From the NCBI RefSeq assembly GCF_000472865.1, contig NZ_AXAP01000011.1, forward strand, positions 102,856-166,855: a stretch of DNA of 64,000 nucleotides, read 5' to 3'. The notes below the pieces were generated by a model, which had not been told where the DNA came from, searched no databases, and was given only the letters and a program-made list of their open reading frames with translations. A program made the position numbers and the translations under genes. Positions 8,740 through 17,803 of this stretch are shown here, piece by piece (positions within the stretch are counted from its first letter, which is position 1; every line of letters starts with the position of its first letter). Source of the stretch: Bradyrhizobium elkanii WSM2783 (GTDB taxonomy: Bacteria; Pseudomonadota; Alphaproteobacteria; Rhizobiales; Xanthobacteraceae).

Positions 8740-9878
8740 ATCCCGATCGACGCGAAGAAGATCGCGAACACGCCGTCCATCACGATGACGAAGAAGATGC
8801 CCTTCACCACCGATGACGTCGTGTGCTGGCCGAGCGATTCCGCGCTACCCTGCACCGCCAGCCCCTCGACACAGGCGACGATGCCGATCACCGCCGCCAT
8901 CACCGGCGCCTTGACCATGCCGACGATGAAATGATTGATCGAGATAGCATCGCGCAGCCGCAGCAGGAACGCTTCCGGATCGACGCCGCCATAGAGCCAG
9001 GCGACGAGGCCGCCGCCATAGAGCGCGGCCATCGCGCCGAGAAAGGCGAGGATCGGCAGCGCCAGCACCAGCGCCAGCATGCGGGGCAGGACCAGCACCT
9101 CGATCGGATCGAACCCCATGGTACGCAGCGCGTCGATTTCCTCGCGCATCTTCATCGAGCCGAGCTCGGCGGTGTAGGCACTGCCCGAGCGTCCGGCGAC
9201 CATGATGGCAACGAGCAACACGCCGATCTCGCGCAGCACCAGCACGCCGAGCATGTCGACCACGAAGATGTCGGCGCCGAACCTGCGGAAATGAAAGATG
9301 CCTTGCTGCGCGATGATGCAGCCGATCAGGAACGTGATCAGCACCACGATCGGCACCGCGCGCCAGCACACCTGCTCCAGATGGTGGATGGTCGAGGTCA
9401 GACGGAACGAGCGCGGGCGGATCAAGACATGCCCGCTCGCGACGAGCACGGCGCCGAGCATGTCGATCAATCCGATGATCGTGCCGCCGATGCCGACCAC
9501 CACCCGGCCGATCTGGTCCAGCATGGCCGTGATCGAGACCGGGCCGGTCTCGGCCTCCGGCGTTTCCTTCACCCGCCTGACTTCGTCGACCAGGCTCGAA
9601 TAGTTTTCCGAGAGCCCGGCGATGGTCGCCTCGCCGCCACCGTGGCTCAGGCTGCGCCTGAGCCGCTCGATCAACCAGGCGCCGAAGGTGTCGAGCTTGG
9701 AGACCTGGGAGACGTCGATGAAGATATCGGGACGGGTGCCGCGGAGTTTTTCCGCGTCGGCCACCATCCGCTCCAGCACGGGCGCAAAACGGGCCGTCCA
9801 CGGCCCCGCGGCGCACAGGGCAAGGCCGCCGCCCTGTGTTATCCGTTCCAGTGTCGGGTCGCCGTTCAAAATGCCCAC
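8736..9878 (-). CDS. mlaE: MlaE-like permease with fused N-terminal STAS (MlaB-like) domain
   Basis: A 380-residue protein. Residues 1 to about 110 look like a STAS domain (IDVSQVSKLDTFGAWLIERL), the fold of MlaB. Residues from about 130 to the end are the MlaE permease, with several membrane helices and the GSAYTAELGSMKMREEIDAL segment typical of the family. The fusion combines the regulatory MlaB subunit with the permease. It is the first gene of the mlaE-mlaF-mlaD unit and starts with GTG. Confidence 0.92.
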   Translation of the reverse strand: MGILNGDPTLERITQGGGLALCAAGPWTARFAPVLERMVADAEKLRGTRPDIFIDVSQVSKLDTFGAWLIERLRRSLSHGGGEATIAGLSENYSSLVDEVRRVKETPEAETGPVSITAMLDQIGRVVVGIGGTIIGLIDMLGAVLVASGHVLIRPRSFRLTSTIHHLEQVCWRAVPIVVLITFLIGCIIAQQGIFHFRRFGADIFVVDMLGVLVLREIGVLLVAIMVAGRSGSAYTAELGSMKMREEIDALRTMGFDPIEVLVLPRMLALVLALPILAFLGAMAALYGGGLVAWLYGGVDPEAFLLRLRDAISINHFIVGMVKAPVMAAVIGIVACVEGLAVQGSAESLGQHTTSSVVKGIFFVIVMDGVFAIFFASIGM

Positions 9879-10006
9879 CCCAGGCTGTTTGTCTCGTTCG
9901 AAAGATAGGAATTCGAACGCCGCATTGCCTTGTAGAATCTGGCGCTAACCAGCCATAGTTGGCAGCGCCCCGCAAGCGCACGGTTCAGAAATTGCGAGAT
10001 TTTGAA
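9879..10006. promoter_or_regulatory. Divergent intergenic region, mla operon versus dipeptide epimerase
   Basis: 128 bases separate the divergent starts at 9878 and 10007, so promoters for both directions must lie here or overlap the coding ends. No confident promoter boxes or operator could be picked out by eye. Confidence 0.4.
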
Positions 10007-11014
10007 ATGACTTCCAGCCGATCCGCGCGCCTAACGCAAGAGCTTGCCGCCTTTATCGAACGCTGGCCGATCGCGGGTGCCTTCACCATCAGCCGGGGCG
10101 CCAAGACCGAGGCCGTTACCGTCGTGGCCGAGGTCAGCCTGGACGGGTTGACCGGGCGCGGCGAATGCGTGCCCTACCCGCGCTATGGCGAGACGCCGGA
10201 GGCGGCGCTTGCGGCGATCCAGGCGATGCAGGGGCCCCTTGCGGCCGGCATGGACCGGAAGGCCCTGCAGGCGCAAATGCCGCCGGGCGCGGCCCGGAAC
10301 GCGCTGGATTGCGCCCTGTGGGACCTCGAGGCCAAGCGCAGCGGCAATCGGATATGGAACCTGCTCGGGCGCGGCACGCCGGTCCCCTGCACCACGGCCT
10401 ACACGATCTCGCTGGGAACGCCGGAGGCGATGGCGGGAGCGACCGCCAGGGCCGCGCACCGGCCGCTGCTCAAGATCAAGCTCGGCGGCGACGGCGATGG
10501 AGAGCGCATCAAGGCGGTACGAAGAGCGGGGCCGAATGCGGAACTGATCGTCGACGCCAATGAGGCCTGGACGGCGGACAACCTCGCCGACAACCTCGCC
10601 GCCTGCGCGGATGCCGGCGTCACGCTGGTGGAGCAGCCGCTGCCGGCCGGCAACGATGCGGCGCTGGCTGAGATCAAGCGGCCGCTTGCCGTCTGCGCCG
10701 ACGAGAGCGTGCATGCGCGCGCCTCGCTGGAGGGGCTCCGCGACCGCTACGACGCAGTCAATATCAAGCTCGACAAGACCGGCGGCCTGACCGAGGCGTT
10801 GGCGATGGCGGATGCCGCCCAGGCGCTCGGCTTCGACATCATGGTCGGCTGCATGGTCGCGACCTCGCTTGCCATGGCGCCCGCGATGCTGCTCACCCCG
10901 CAGGCGCGCTTCGTCGATCTCGACGGCCCCTTGTTGCTCGCGCGCGACCGCGACCACGGGCTGCGCTACGACGGCAGCCTCGTCTATCCGCCGGAGGCCG
11001 CGCTCTGGGGATGA
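10007..11014 (+). CDS. L-Ala-D/L-Glu epimerase-like dipeptide epimerase
   Basis: A 335-residue enolase-superfamily enzyme. The N-terminal capping domain is followed by a barrel with the catalytic KxK (LLKIKLGG), metal ligands in VDANEAW, LVEQPLP and CADES, and the opposite lysine in NIKLDKTGG. These match muconate-lactonizing-type epimerases of the YcjG group, which epimerise L-Ala-D-Glu from murein recycling. The exact dipeptide cannot be read from sequence. ATG 10007 is chosen over an upstream TTG. Its last 31 bases overlap the convergent MFS gene. Confidence 0.88.
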   Translation: MTSSRSARLTQELAAFIERWPIAGAFTISRGAKTEAVTVVAEVSLDGLTGRGECVPYPRYGETPEAALAAIQAMQGPLAAGMDRKALQAQMPPGAARNALDCALWDLEAKRSGNRIWNLLGRGTPVPCTTAYTISLGTPEAMAGATARAAHRPLLKIKLGGDGDGERIKAVRRAGPNAELIVDANEAWTADNLADNLAACADAGVTLVEQPLPAGNDAALAEIKRPLAVCADESVHARASLEGLRDRYDAVNIKLDKTGGLTEALAMADAAQALGFDIMVGCMVATSLAMAPAMLLTPQARFVDLDGPLLLARDRDHGLRYDGSLVYPPEAALWG

Positions 11015-12180
11015 TGGAGGTTGCGCCGCGCCAGCCACATCACGAGCGCACCTGACGCCGCCATCGCGGCCATCAGGTAGTAGACGCCCTGGCCGTAGCG
11101 GGCATAGACGACGCCGCACAGGATCGCGGTGCTGCTCGAGACGATGCCGCTGCAGGCGGCAAGATAGCCCTGCCCGCGCGCCATGATGTGTCCGGGCACC
11201 TGGTGCACCAAAAGTCCCATGATGCCGACCTGCGTCAGGCCGAAGGTCAGCCCATGCGTGAGCTGCACGACGGCCAGGACCGGAAGCGGCGGGTCCTGCG
11301 CGGTGATCACCCAGCGCGCAACCCCGGCCAGTGCGCCGATCACGACCAGCATCGCCGGGGGCAGCGTGAGGCGCGGCGATACCGCAAACAGCACGATCTC
11401 CGCGAGCACGCCGAGCGACCACAGCGCTGCGATGGTGAGCCCGCCCAGGCCGGCCTGCTTCCAGACGATGGAGGCAAAGATGTAATAGGCGACATGGCTG
11501 CCCTGGATCAGCGCAGAAGCCGCGATGATCGCAAGGAAGCCGCGATCGCGGAGCAGCGCGACGCCGCCGCGCTGTGCGGTCTCGGCCCTCTTTGCGACCT
11601 CCAGCGGCCGCAGGCCCAGGCTGGTGAGCGCACTGACCCCCGCTACGGCAGCAATGATCCAGATCAGGTGCTCCGCCGCGACTTCATCGACCAGCAGCCC
11701 GCACAAGAGCGCGCCGACCACGAAGGCCGCCGAACCCCACAGCCGCAGCGGACCATAGTTCAGTCTGTAATGCGTCACGCCGCGGAGCGCATAGGCATCC
11801 GTGAGCGGCCCCGTCGGCGTCCACAGGCAGCAGGTGACGACGAAGACCAGGAATACCGGCAGCGCCTGGCGCTGGGTGCCGATGAGGGCAAATCCGAACG
11901 CGGTCGCGGCCGCCGTGATCATGATGGCGCCGCGCAGCATCCGCCGCCGCTCGGCAAGGGACGTGATCAGCGGCAGCACGGTGAAGCGGGTCACCGCGGG
12001 CACCGCCGTGATGATGCCGATCCAGGACGCCTCGATCCCCACCGCCTTCAGCCAGAGCGGGAAGAACGGCAGATAGGTGCCGAGCATCCCGAACATGGTG
12101 CCGTAAAAGGCTCCGAGGCGAGCCGCGAATCGCTTAGCATCCACTTGCGGCGCTGCAGGAATTTGTGATTCGGAAGCCAT
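10984..12180 (-). CDS. MFS transporter, phenylpropionate permease (HcaT)-like
   Basis: A 398-residue carrier with about twelve predicted membrane helices. The opening FGMLGTYLPFFPLWLKAVG and the later LTHGLTFGLTQVG and VPGHIMARGQGYLAA resemble the MFS_1_like/HcaT branch. The substrate is unknown. The ATG at 12180 (MASESQIPAAPQ) is the likely start, because the upstream in-frame extension has no membrane or conserved character. The 3' end overlaps the epimerase gene tail to tail. Confidence 0.82.
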   Translation of the reverse strand: MASESQIPAAPQVDAKRFAARLGAFYGTMFGMLGTYLPFFPLWLKAVGIEASWIGIITAVPAVTRFTVLPLITSLAERRRMLRGAIMITAAATAFGFALIGTQRQALPVFLVFVVTCCLWTPTGPLTDAYALRGVTHYRLNYGPLRLWGSAAFVVGALLCGLLVDEVAAEHLIWIIAAVAGVSALTSLGLRPLEVAKRAETAQRGGVALLRDRGFLAIIAASALIQGSHVAYYIFASIVWKQAGLGGLTIAALWSLGVLAEIVLFAVSPRLTLPPAMLVVIGALAGVARWVITAQDPPLPVLAVVQLTHGLTFGLTQVGIMGLLVHQVPGHIMARGQGYLAACSGIVSSSTAILCGVVYARYGQGVYYLMAAMAASGALVMWLARRNLHHPQSAASGG

Positions 12181-12255
12181 CAATCCAATTGCGATTCGCC
12201 TGATATCGTGGTGTTCGTTATCGCAGCGCGCCGCAATTTGCGCGACGAGATTTGC

Positions 12256-13458
12256 ATGGCCAACGAAGCATTCGCCCTTTCGCCGATCACAGCCCGCCCG
12301 GTGCAGCCGGGCGAGGACGATTACCACGCGATCAGCGAAGCCTTCATGGAGACTTCGCGCGGCCGCTGGTTCCTCTCCGAATACGCCAAGCGCAACCGCA
12401 ACGCCGATACCCGCCTGGTGCTGGATGCGGTGGCCCGGCTCGAGGAAAGCCTTGCCGCGCAGAAGCAGGCGGTCGAACCCGATCCGGGGCCGGCGGTCGC
12501 CGAGGCCATCGCCGCGATCCGCGACGCGGTGGAGGCCGCGCAGGCATCTGCGGCCGAAGCACTCGACAGTCTGGCGCTGGAGCAGAAGCTTGCCCCGGTG
12601 CGCAAGGGCGCGCGGGTGATCCGCGAGATCGCGTGGCGGCTGCGCGAGATCGGCAATGACGGACGCATCTGCGACCTCATCGATTCCCAGGTCGTCGCGA
12701 TCGAGAGCGGCGCCGCGCAGATTTCATCAGAGGACGCGAAGGCCGCGCTGGATGCCGCCTTCGCGCCGATCGTGCAGCGCCTTGCCCAGTTCTCCGAAGC
12801 CGATGAGACGCCCGCGCCGAGCGCCGAAGCGCCGATGGCTCTGTCACCCGCACCTGCACCGGAGAGCCACGCGGAGCAGCGCGCCCTTCACACGGTGGAG
12901 GTCGAGCACACGACAGAAGTCGAAGCCCCATCGGAGGCGCCGGCCGCCGTGGAGACCGTCGCCGCACCTCCCGAGCCGGAAGCTGCGGAAGAGACCATCA
13001 CCGTTGCGGACGCGGAAGCCGCGCTCGCTGTCGCCGAAGCGGCGCTGGCGGAGGCTGAAGCGATCGAGCTTGCTCGCGCCACCGAGGAAGCCGCGGCCGA
13101 CGCTCATGACGAGGCCGTGCTCGACATGATCGCGATGGAGATGGGCGCGCCCGACCCGTTCGACGTTGAGGACGCCACGGCGACGATCGCCGAAGAACCA
13201 CTTGTTGAACTGCAAGCACCGCCCGCGCCGGAAATCGTGCCGCAGGCGCCTGAGCTTGCCGTCGCGCTGCCGGAACCGCAGTTCGAGCTTCCGCCGCAGC
13301 CCACCTTCGTCTCGCCGCCCGAGCCTCCGGTCGAAATCTCGCTCGGCTCCACCATCATTGCCAACGGCATCATCAAGAAGCCCAGTCCCACGGCCAGCGA
13401 TCCGCTCGCGCCGATCCGCCGCATGAGCCAGGCCGAGAAGATCGCGTTCTTTTCGTAA
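12256..13458 (+). CDS. Conserved hypothetical protein with Ala/Glu/Pro-rich middle
   Basis: 400 residues. The first 190 form a helical domain (DDYHAISEAFMETSRGRWFL, ADTRLVLDAVARLEESL). Residues from about 190 to 365 are very rich in Ala, Glu and Pro and are probably disordered. A short basic C-terminal tail (DPLAPIRRMSQAEKIAFFS) looks conserved. There is no signal peptide or membrane helix. I recognise it only as a rhizobial conserved protein without known function. It is divergent from the MFS gene, 75 bases apart, and starts at ATG 12256. Confidence 0.75.
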   Translation: MANEAFALSPITARPVQPGEDDYHAISEAFMETSRGRWFLSEYAKRNRNADTRLVLDAVARLEESLAAQKQAVEPDPGPAVAEAIAAIRDAVEAAQASAAEALDSLALEQKLAPVRKGARVIREIAWRLREIGNDGRICDLIDSQVVAIESGAAQISSEDAKAALDAAFAPIVQRLAQFSEADETPAPSAEAPMALSPAPAPESHAEQRALHTVEVEHTTEVEAPSEAPAAVETVAAPPEPEAAEETITVADAEAALAVAEAALAEAEAIELARATEEAAADAHDEAVLDMIAMEMGAPDPFDVEDATATIAEEPLVELQAPPAPEIVPQAPELAVALPEPQFELPPQPTFVSPPEPPVEISLGSTIIANGIIKKPSPTASDPLAPIRRMSQAEKIAFFS

Positions 13459-13604
13459 GCGCGAGGCTTGCCGCTCCGCGAGGAGACTCGCGCAGTGGCC
13501 GATGTCTCGTTACAAGAGCTGTGATAAAGTACGCAGCACGGACACGTGCTGCTGGCGTCCGCGAAGTCCATCCTGGCGACAGCTGCAAGCGACGGACTCA
13601 TGTC

Positions 13605-15374
13605 ATGAGGCAGTCGACATCGGCGGACGAACGTTCGAGCATTCAGCGCCGTGTGCTGCTTGATCCGCGCGACGGGGACGTCGAGGACGATGCGGCCAGC
13701 CCCGGTCAGCGTTCGCTGCTTGCTATTGCCGGTAGCCTGCTTGTCGAGATCAGCCTGCCGAAGCTCTTGTTCGCGTGGACCGCGTTGCTCCTGCTACCGG
13801 CCGTGCTGCTCGGCCTCGCGCCGCTCTTGGCCTCCGCCTGGCTTTCGATCTTGTCCGAAAAAATCCTCGTCCTGACGGAAATCGGCGCAGCATTGATGCT
13901 GATCGCGATCGTCGCGCTCGGATGGTTCGCCTGGCGGCCGCTGCTGCGGATCGTCGAGACCAGTTTCTGGTCGCTCAACGCGCTCGCGGTGCAGCCAAGC
14001 TACGCGTTCTGCCGTGAGGCACTGCGCCACCTGACGGAACGGATCTGGCAAAACAGCCTGACTCCGAATTTGCGCATGCGAGTGCGACGCGCGTGTTCGC
14101 TCGGTGCCGGCATCCTGCTCAGCGCAGGCGCGGCATTGATCGCAATCCTGGTTTGGCCGACCTCGCAATGGACCGCCGGCCTGATCGATCTCGCCATAGG
14201 TCATCATCTCGTGTTGACGACGCTGGCCAACGCCGTTGTGCTCGTGTCCTGCTATCTCGCAGCGGCGTCATTGGCCTGGGGTTTTGCCGATGCCAGCATG
14301 GATCAGCCGGCCGATCTTGTCGCCTTCGATATCCCCAGGTCCGATGCCCGCATCTGGCGCGTTGCGCATCTGTCCGATGTCCACGTCGTCGGCGAGCGAT
14401 ATGGTTTTCGCATCGAATGCGGGCGCGCCGGGCCGCGCGGCAATGAACGCTTTGCCGCCGCGCTTGCTCGTCTCGCCGCCATTCATGCCGCCGATCCGCT
14501 CGATCACGTGCTGATCAGTGGCGATATGACGGATGCGGGGCGCGCCAGCGAATGGGCCGAGTTCTTTGAGGCATTGTCAGAGCACCCTGATCTTGCCGCG
14601 CGGACGCTTCTGCTGCCGGGCAATCATGACGTGAACATCGTCGATCGCGCCAACCCGGCCCGGCTCGACTTGCCGTTCAGCCCCGGCAAGCGGCTGCGGC
14701 AAATGCGAACCGTGTCGGCGATATCGGCCATTCAGGGCGATCGGGTGCGCCTTGTCGACACGTCAGGCAAAGTCGCGGCCACGCTGGACGAGCTCCTCAC
14801 GCCGCATCGCGAACAGATTGTTGCGTTCGCCGAGCGCGGCGGCGTGCGTCGGGGCGCCGAGCTTCGCCGATTGTTCGAGGACCAATTCCCGATGATCCTG
14901 CCGCCCGACCAACCGGAAGGCCTCGGAATAGCCATCCTCGACTCCAATGCCGAAACCCACTTCTCCTTCACCAACGCGCTCGGGCTGGTCTCGCTCGAAC
15001 AGGTGCAGCGGCTGGAGGCCGCCATGAACTATTTTCCGAAAGCACGGTGGATCGTGGCGCTGCACCATCACCTCACGGAATATCCCATGCCGACGACGAA
15101 GTTCTCCGAGCGCATTGGAACGGCATTAATCAATGGGAGCTGGTTCGTCCGTAGACTGCAAGCCTTTGCCGACCGCGTCGTGGTGATGCACGGTCACCGC
15201 CACATCGACTGGATCGGTGCATGCGGCGCATTGAAGATTATCTCCGCGCCCTCGCCGGTGATGAACGCTGCCGATGATGCGCCAAGCTATTTCTACATCC
15301 ACCGGCTGGTAAGCGGCCTCGATGGAACGCTTTGCCTTGCCGAGCCGGAGAAGGTGGAGATTGCGGGCAGCTAA
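13605..15374 (+). CDS. Membrane-anchored metallophosphoesterase
   Basis: A 589-residue protein. The N-terminal 210 residues contain about four predicted membrane helices. The rest is a calcineurin-like phosphoesterase with the metal-binding blocks HLSDVHV, ISGDMTD, LPGNHD, ALHHHL and MHGHRH in order. All ligands are present, so the enzyme should be active on a phosphoester, but the substrate is not evident. ATG 13605 is the first sensible start. The stop TAA overlaps the stop of the convergent carrier gene. Confidence 0.85.
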   Translation: MRQSTSADERSSIQRRVLLDPRDGDVEDDAASPGQRSLLAIAGSLLVEISLPKLLFAWTALLLLPAVLLGLAPLLASAWLSILSEKILVLTEIGAALMLIAIVALGWFAWRPLLRIVETSFWSLNALAVQPSYAFCREALRHLTERIWQNSLTPNLRMRVRRACSLGAGILLSAGAALIAILVWPTSQWTAGLIDLAIGHHLVLTTLANAVVLVSCYLAAASLAWGFADASMDQPADLVAFDIPRSDARIWRVAHLSDVHVVGERYGFRIECGRAGPRGNERFAAALARLAAIHAADPLDHVLISGDMTDAGRASEWAEFFEALSEHPDLAARTLLLPGNHDVNIVDRANPARLDLPFSPGKRLRQMRTVSAISAIQGDRVRLVDTSGKVAATLDELLTPHREQIVAFAERGGVRRGAELRRLFEDQFPMILPPDQPEGLGIAILDSNAETHFSFTNALGLVSLEQVQRLEAAMNYFPKARWIVALHHHLTEYPMPTTKFSERIGTALINGSWFVRRLQAFADRVVVMHGHRHIDWIGACGALKIISAPSPVMNAADDAPSYFYIHRLVSGLDGTLCLAEPEKVEIAGS

Positions 15375-16411
15375 GTCCTTGCCGGTTTGCCGTCAGCCGA
15401 TCCTCCGAGCAGATCGGCGAGCCAGCACGTCGACGGGTGCTCGGCAGAGAAGGTGAGAAGCGCAAGCGTGATTGGCACACCGATGAAGGTGCCGAACAGG
15501 CCCCACAGGAAGGTCCACAAGAAGATCGCAAACAGCACGATGAACGGCGATATCGATAGCGTGTTGCCGGCGACGCGTGGCTCGACATAGCTGCCGACCA
15601 CGAACTGGATGATGTTGAGGCAGGCAAAGACACCGAACACCGCCGGCCAGCTCTCGAATTGCGTCATGGCAAGCAGCGTCGGAAACAGCGTGGCGATGAA
15701 CGGCCCGATGAACGGGATGTAGTTCAGCACGAAGGCGATCACGCCCCATTCGAACGCGAATGGCAATCCGGTAACGCCGGCGAAAAGGCCGACCAGAAGG
15801 CCGGTGACTGCGCTCATCTGCGTGCGCACCAGCAGATATTTCCGAAATTTGGCCGCAGTCGCGGCGCTGCCATTGAGCAACACGCGCGCCGCCGTAGCGT
15901 TCTCCAATCTGTCTATCCTTCGCCTGGCATCCTCGACCTCGAGCAGCCCCAGCACGACATAGACCAGCGCAATCAGCCAGAAGCTCAGCGTGGTGTTGAG
16001 GCGGCCGGTGACGTATTGCGTGGCGCGCAGCAGCCAGCCGACATTGAAGTGCTCGGCCCAGAGGCTGGCAACCTCGATGCCATGGCCATCGAGCCATATC
16101 ACGGCCCGTTCATAGAACGTCTGATACCGCCCAGCATCGGCGACGAGGAAATGGCCGACGCGGCCAAAGCCCCACGCTGCCAGCGAAGCGAAGGCAAGGC
16201 AGATCGCCACCGTGACCAGCATGGTGATCGCGAGCGCTGCGAGCTTCGGCATCCATGACTGCAGCCATTTCTGCGCCGGCCAGACGATCGCGATGATGAA
16301 CAGCGCCGCAGCGAGCGGCGCCAGCACACTCCTCGCCTGGGATGCGGCCGCGCCGACGAGCACTACAGCGATGATGACGGTTGCAACCCTTTGCCCGGAG
16401 CCGTCCCCCAT
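15371..16411 (-). CDS. AI-2E family (PerM/TqsA-like) transporter
   Basis: A 346-residue protein with the helical pattern of the AI-2E transporter family: two helices near the N-terminus, a central soluble stretch, and the GLPFAFEWGVIAFVLNYIPF and GPFIATLFP block toward the C-terminus. Members export autoinducer-2 or act in ion or osmotic tolerance; the substrate here is unknown. ATG 16411 is chosen because a GGAGG lies eight bases upstream. The TTG at 16441 is less likely. Confidence 0.88.
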   Translation of the reverse strand: MGDGSGQRVATVIIAVVLVGAAASQARSVLAPLAAALFIIAIVWPAQKWLQSWMPKLAALAITMLVTVAICLAFASLAAWGFGRVGHFLVADAGRYQTFYERAVIWLDGHGIEVASLWAEHFNVGWLLRATQYVTGRLNTTLSFWLIALVYVVLGLLEVEDARRRIDRLENATAARVLLNGSAATAAKFRKYLLVRTQMSAVTGLLVGLFAGVTGLPFAFEWGVIAFVLNYIPFIGPFIATLFPTLLAMTQFESWPAVFGVFACLNIIQFVVGSYVEPRVAGNTLSISPFIVLFAIFLWTFLWGLFGTFIGVPITLALLTFSAEHPSTCWLADLLGGSADGKPART

Positions 16412-16513
16412 CCTGGATACCTCCGACCTTGCGCCAATCAAAGATTGTCAGGTGCTGCAATCCGCCGCAAGGGTGGTCAGCCAATCGATCGGTCAGGGCC
16501 AGGGATTTAGCGT

Positions 16514-16638
16514 CGTAGCCCGGGTGGAGCGTAGCGTAACCCGAGAGTTCTGCATCGATGTCTACAGGAGGCCCCGGGTTGCGCGGAGCCTGTCATCGGG
16601 CGCGCGTTCGCGCGACCCGTTGGCTTCACCCGGGCTGC
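16514..16638. repeat. REP-like inverted repeat (CGTAGCCCGGGTGGAGC type), copy 1
   Basis: Inverted arms CGTAGCCCGGGTGGAGCGTA and CTTCACCCGGGCTGC enclose a second inverted pair (GTAACCCGAG / GCCCCGGGTTGCGC). It lies in the gap between the AI-2E gene and the threonine-dehydratase-like gene. Copies recur at 17703-17795 and 51507-51596. Confidence 0.85.
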
Positions 16639-16654
16639 AGAATCTCGGCCTTGT

Positions 16655-17644
16655 TCAGGCCACCAGCTTGGCGAACAGGTCGGCGTCGACATTGCCGCCG
16701 GAGAGAACGATGACGACGTTCTTATCCTTGGCGTCGATGCGGCCGGCGAGCAACGCGGCAAGACCGACGGCGCCGCCGGGCTCGACCACCAGCTTCAATT
16801 CGCGATAGGCGAACGCAACCGCAGCGGCGACTTCCTCATCCGAAGCCGACACGCCGCGCGCCAACAGCTTGCTGTTGATCGCAAATGTGAGCTCGCCCGG
16901 CATCGCCGCCATCAACGCGTCGCAGATGGTGCGGGCGGCGGCTGGATGCGGCTCGCGATGTCCTACCTGCAGCGACAGCGCGTGGTCGTCATAGCCCTTC
17001 GGCTCGGCGACGATCACCTGGGCTTGCGGGAATTTGGCCTTCACGGCGGTCGCGACGCCCGCGATCAGCCCGCCGCCGGACGCCGGTGCCACCACGATGT
17101 CAGGCGTAAGCCCAAGCGTGGCCATGTCCTCGGCGATTTCGCGGCCCGCGGTGCCCTGCCCTGCGATCACGAAGGGATCGTCATAGGGACGCACCAAAGT
17201 CGCGCCGCGCTTCTCCGCGATGCCATTGGCGATCGCCTCGCGGTCCTCACGGTCGCGGTCATAGAGCACGACCTCGGCGCCATAGGACTTGGTGCGCTCG
17301 CGCTTGGTGATGGGCGAGTCCGCCGGCATCACGATGGTCGCCTGCATGTTGAGGATCTTCGCCGCTGCGGCCACACCTTGGGCGTGGTTACCAGAGGAGA
17401 ATGCGACGACCCCGCCACCACGCTGGGCCTGCGGGATCGACGACAGTTTGTTGAAGGCGCCGCGGAACTTGAACGAGCCTGTCCGCTGCAGCATTTCCGG
17501 CTTCAGGAACACCGTGGTCCCGGCGCGCTCGTTGAGGACGGGAAAGGACAGCAGCGGCGTGCGCACCGCGAACGGCGCGACCACCTTTGCGGCGGCTTCG
17601 ATATCAGCCGCGCCGATGGGTTGATTTGCGATGATTTCGGTCAT
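16655..17644 (-). CDS. Threonine/serine dehydratase-like PLP enzyme
   Basis: A 329-residue fold-type II PLP enzyme without the C-terminal ACT regulatory domain of biosynthetic IlvA. The PLP lysine is in TGSFKFRGA, the substrate loop is SSGNHAQG, and the phosphate-binding glycines are in ASGGGLIAG. Length and motifs fit catabolic threonine dehydratase, serine racemase or threo-3-hydroxyaspartate ammonia-lyase, which cannot be separated by eye. Start ATG 17644 (MTEIIANQPIG) is chosen because the upstream in-frame extension is translated repeat DNA. Confidence 0.88.
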   Translation of the reverse strand: MTEIIANQPIGAADIEAAAKVVAPFAVRTPLLSFPVLNERAGTTVFLKPEMLQRTGSFKFRGAFNKLSSIPQAQRGGGVVAFSSGNHAQGVAAAAKILNMQATIVMPADSPITKRERTKSYGAEVVLYDRDREDREAIANGIAEKRGATLVRPYDDPFVIAGQGTAGREIAEDMATLGLTPDIVVAPASGGGLIAGVATAVKAKFPQAQVIVAEPKGYDDHALSLQVGHREPHPAAARTICDALMAAMPGELTFAINSKLLARGVSASDEEVAAAVAFAYRELKLVVEPGGAVGLAALLAGRIDAKDKNVVIVLSGGNVDADLFAKLVA

Positions 17645-17702
17645 CCGCGATTTGTAACGCGGCCGCGGACAAGCCGGCAAGACGCTTCTGTGTGATCCCG
17701 GC

Positions 17703-17795
17703 CGTAGCCCGGGCGGAGCGGAACGCGTAACCCGGGACCGCTGGTCAAGACAGATACAGAAATCCCGGGTTGCGCTGCGCTTCACCCGGGCTACG
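17703..17795. repeat. REP-like inverted repeat, copy 2
   Basis: Arms CGTAGCCCGGGCGGAGCG and GCTTCACCCGGGCTACG with an inner pair TAACCCGGGA / TCCCGGGTTG. Together with copy 1 it brackets the threonine-dehydratase-like gene. It could act as a transcript-end hairpin or as a recombination or transposition substrate. Confidence 0.85.
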
Positions 17796-17803
17796 GTGTC
17801 AGG

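Noticed and set aside
17645..17785. N-terminal extension of the threonine-dehydratase-like protein
   Set aside because: The extension is translation of the REP element (Arg/Pro-rich). The family start is ATG 17644.
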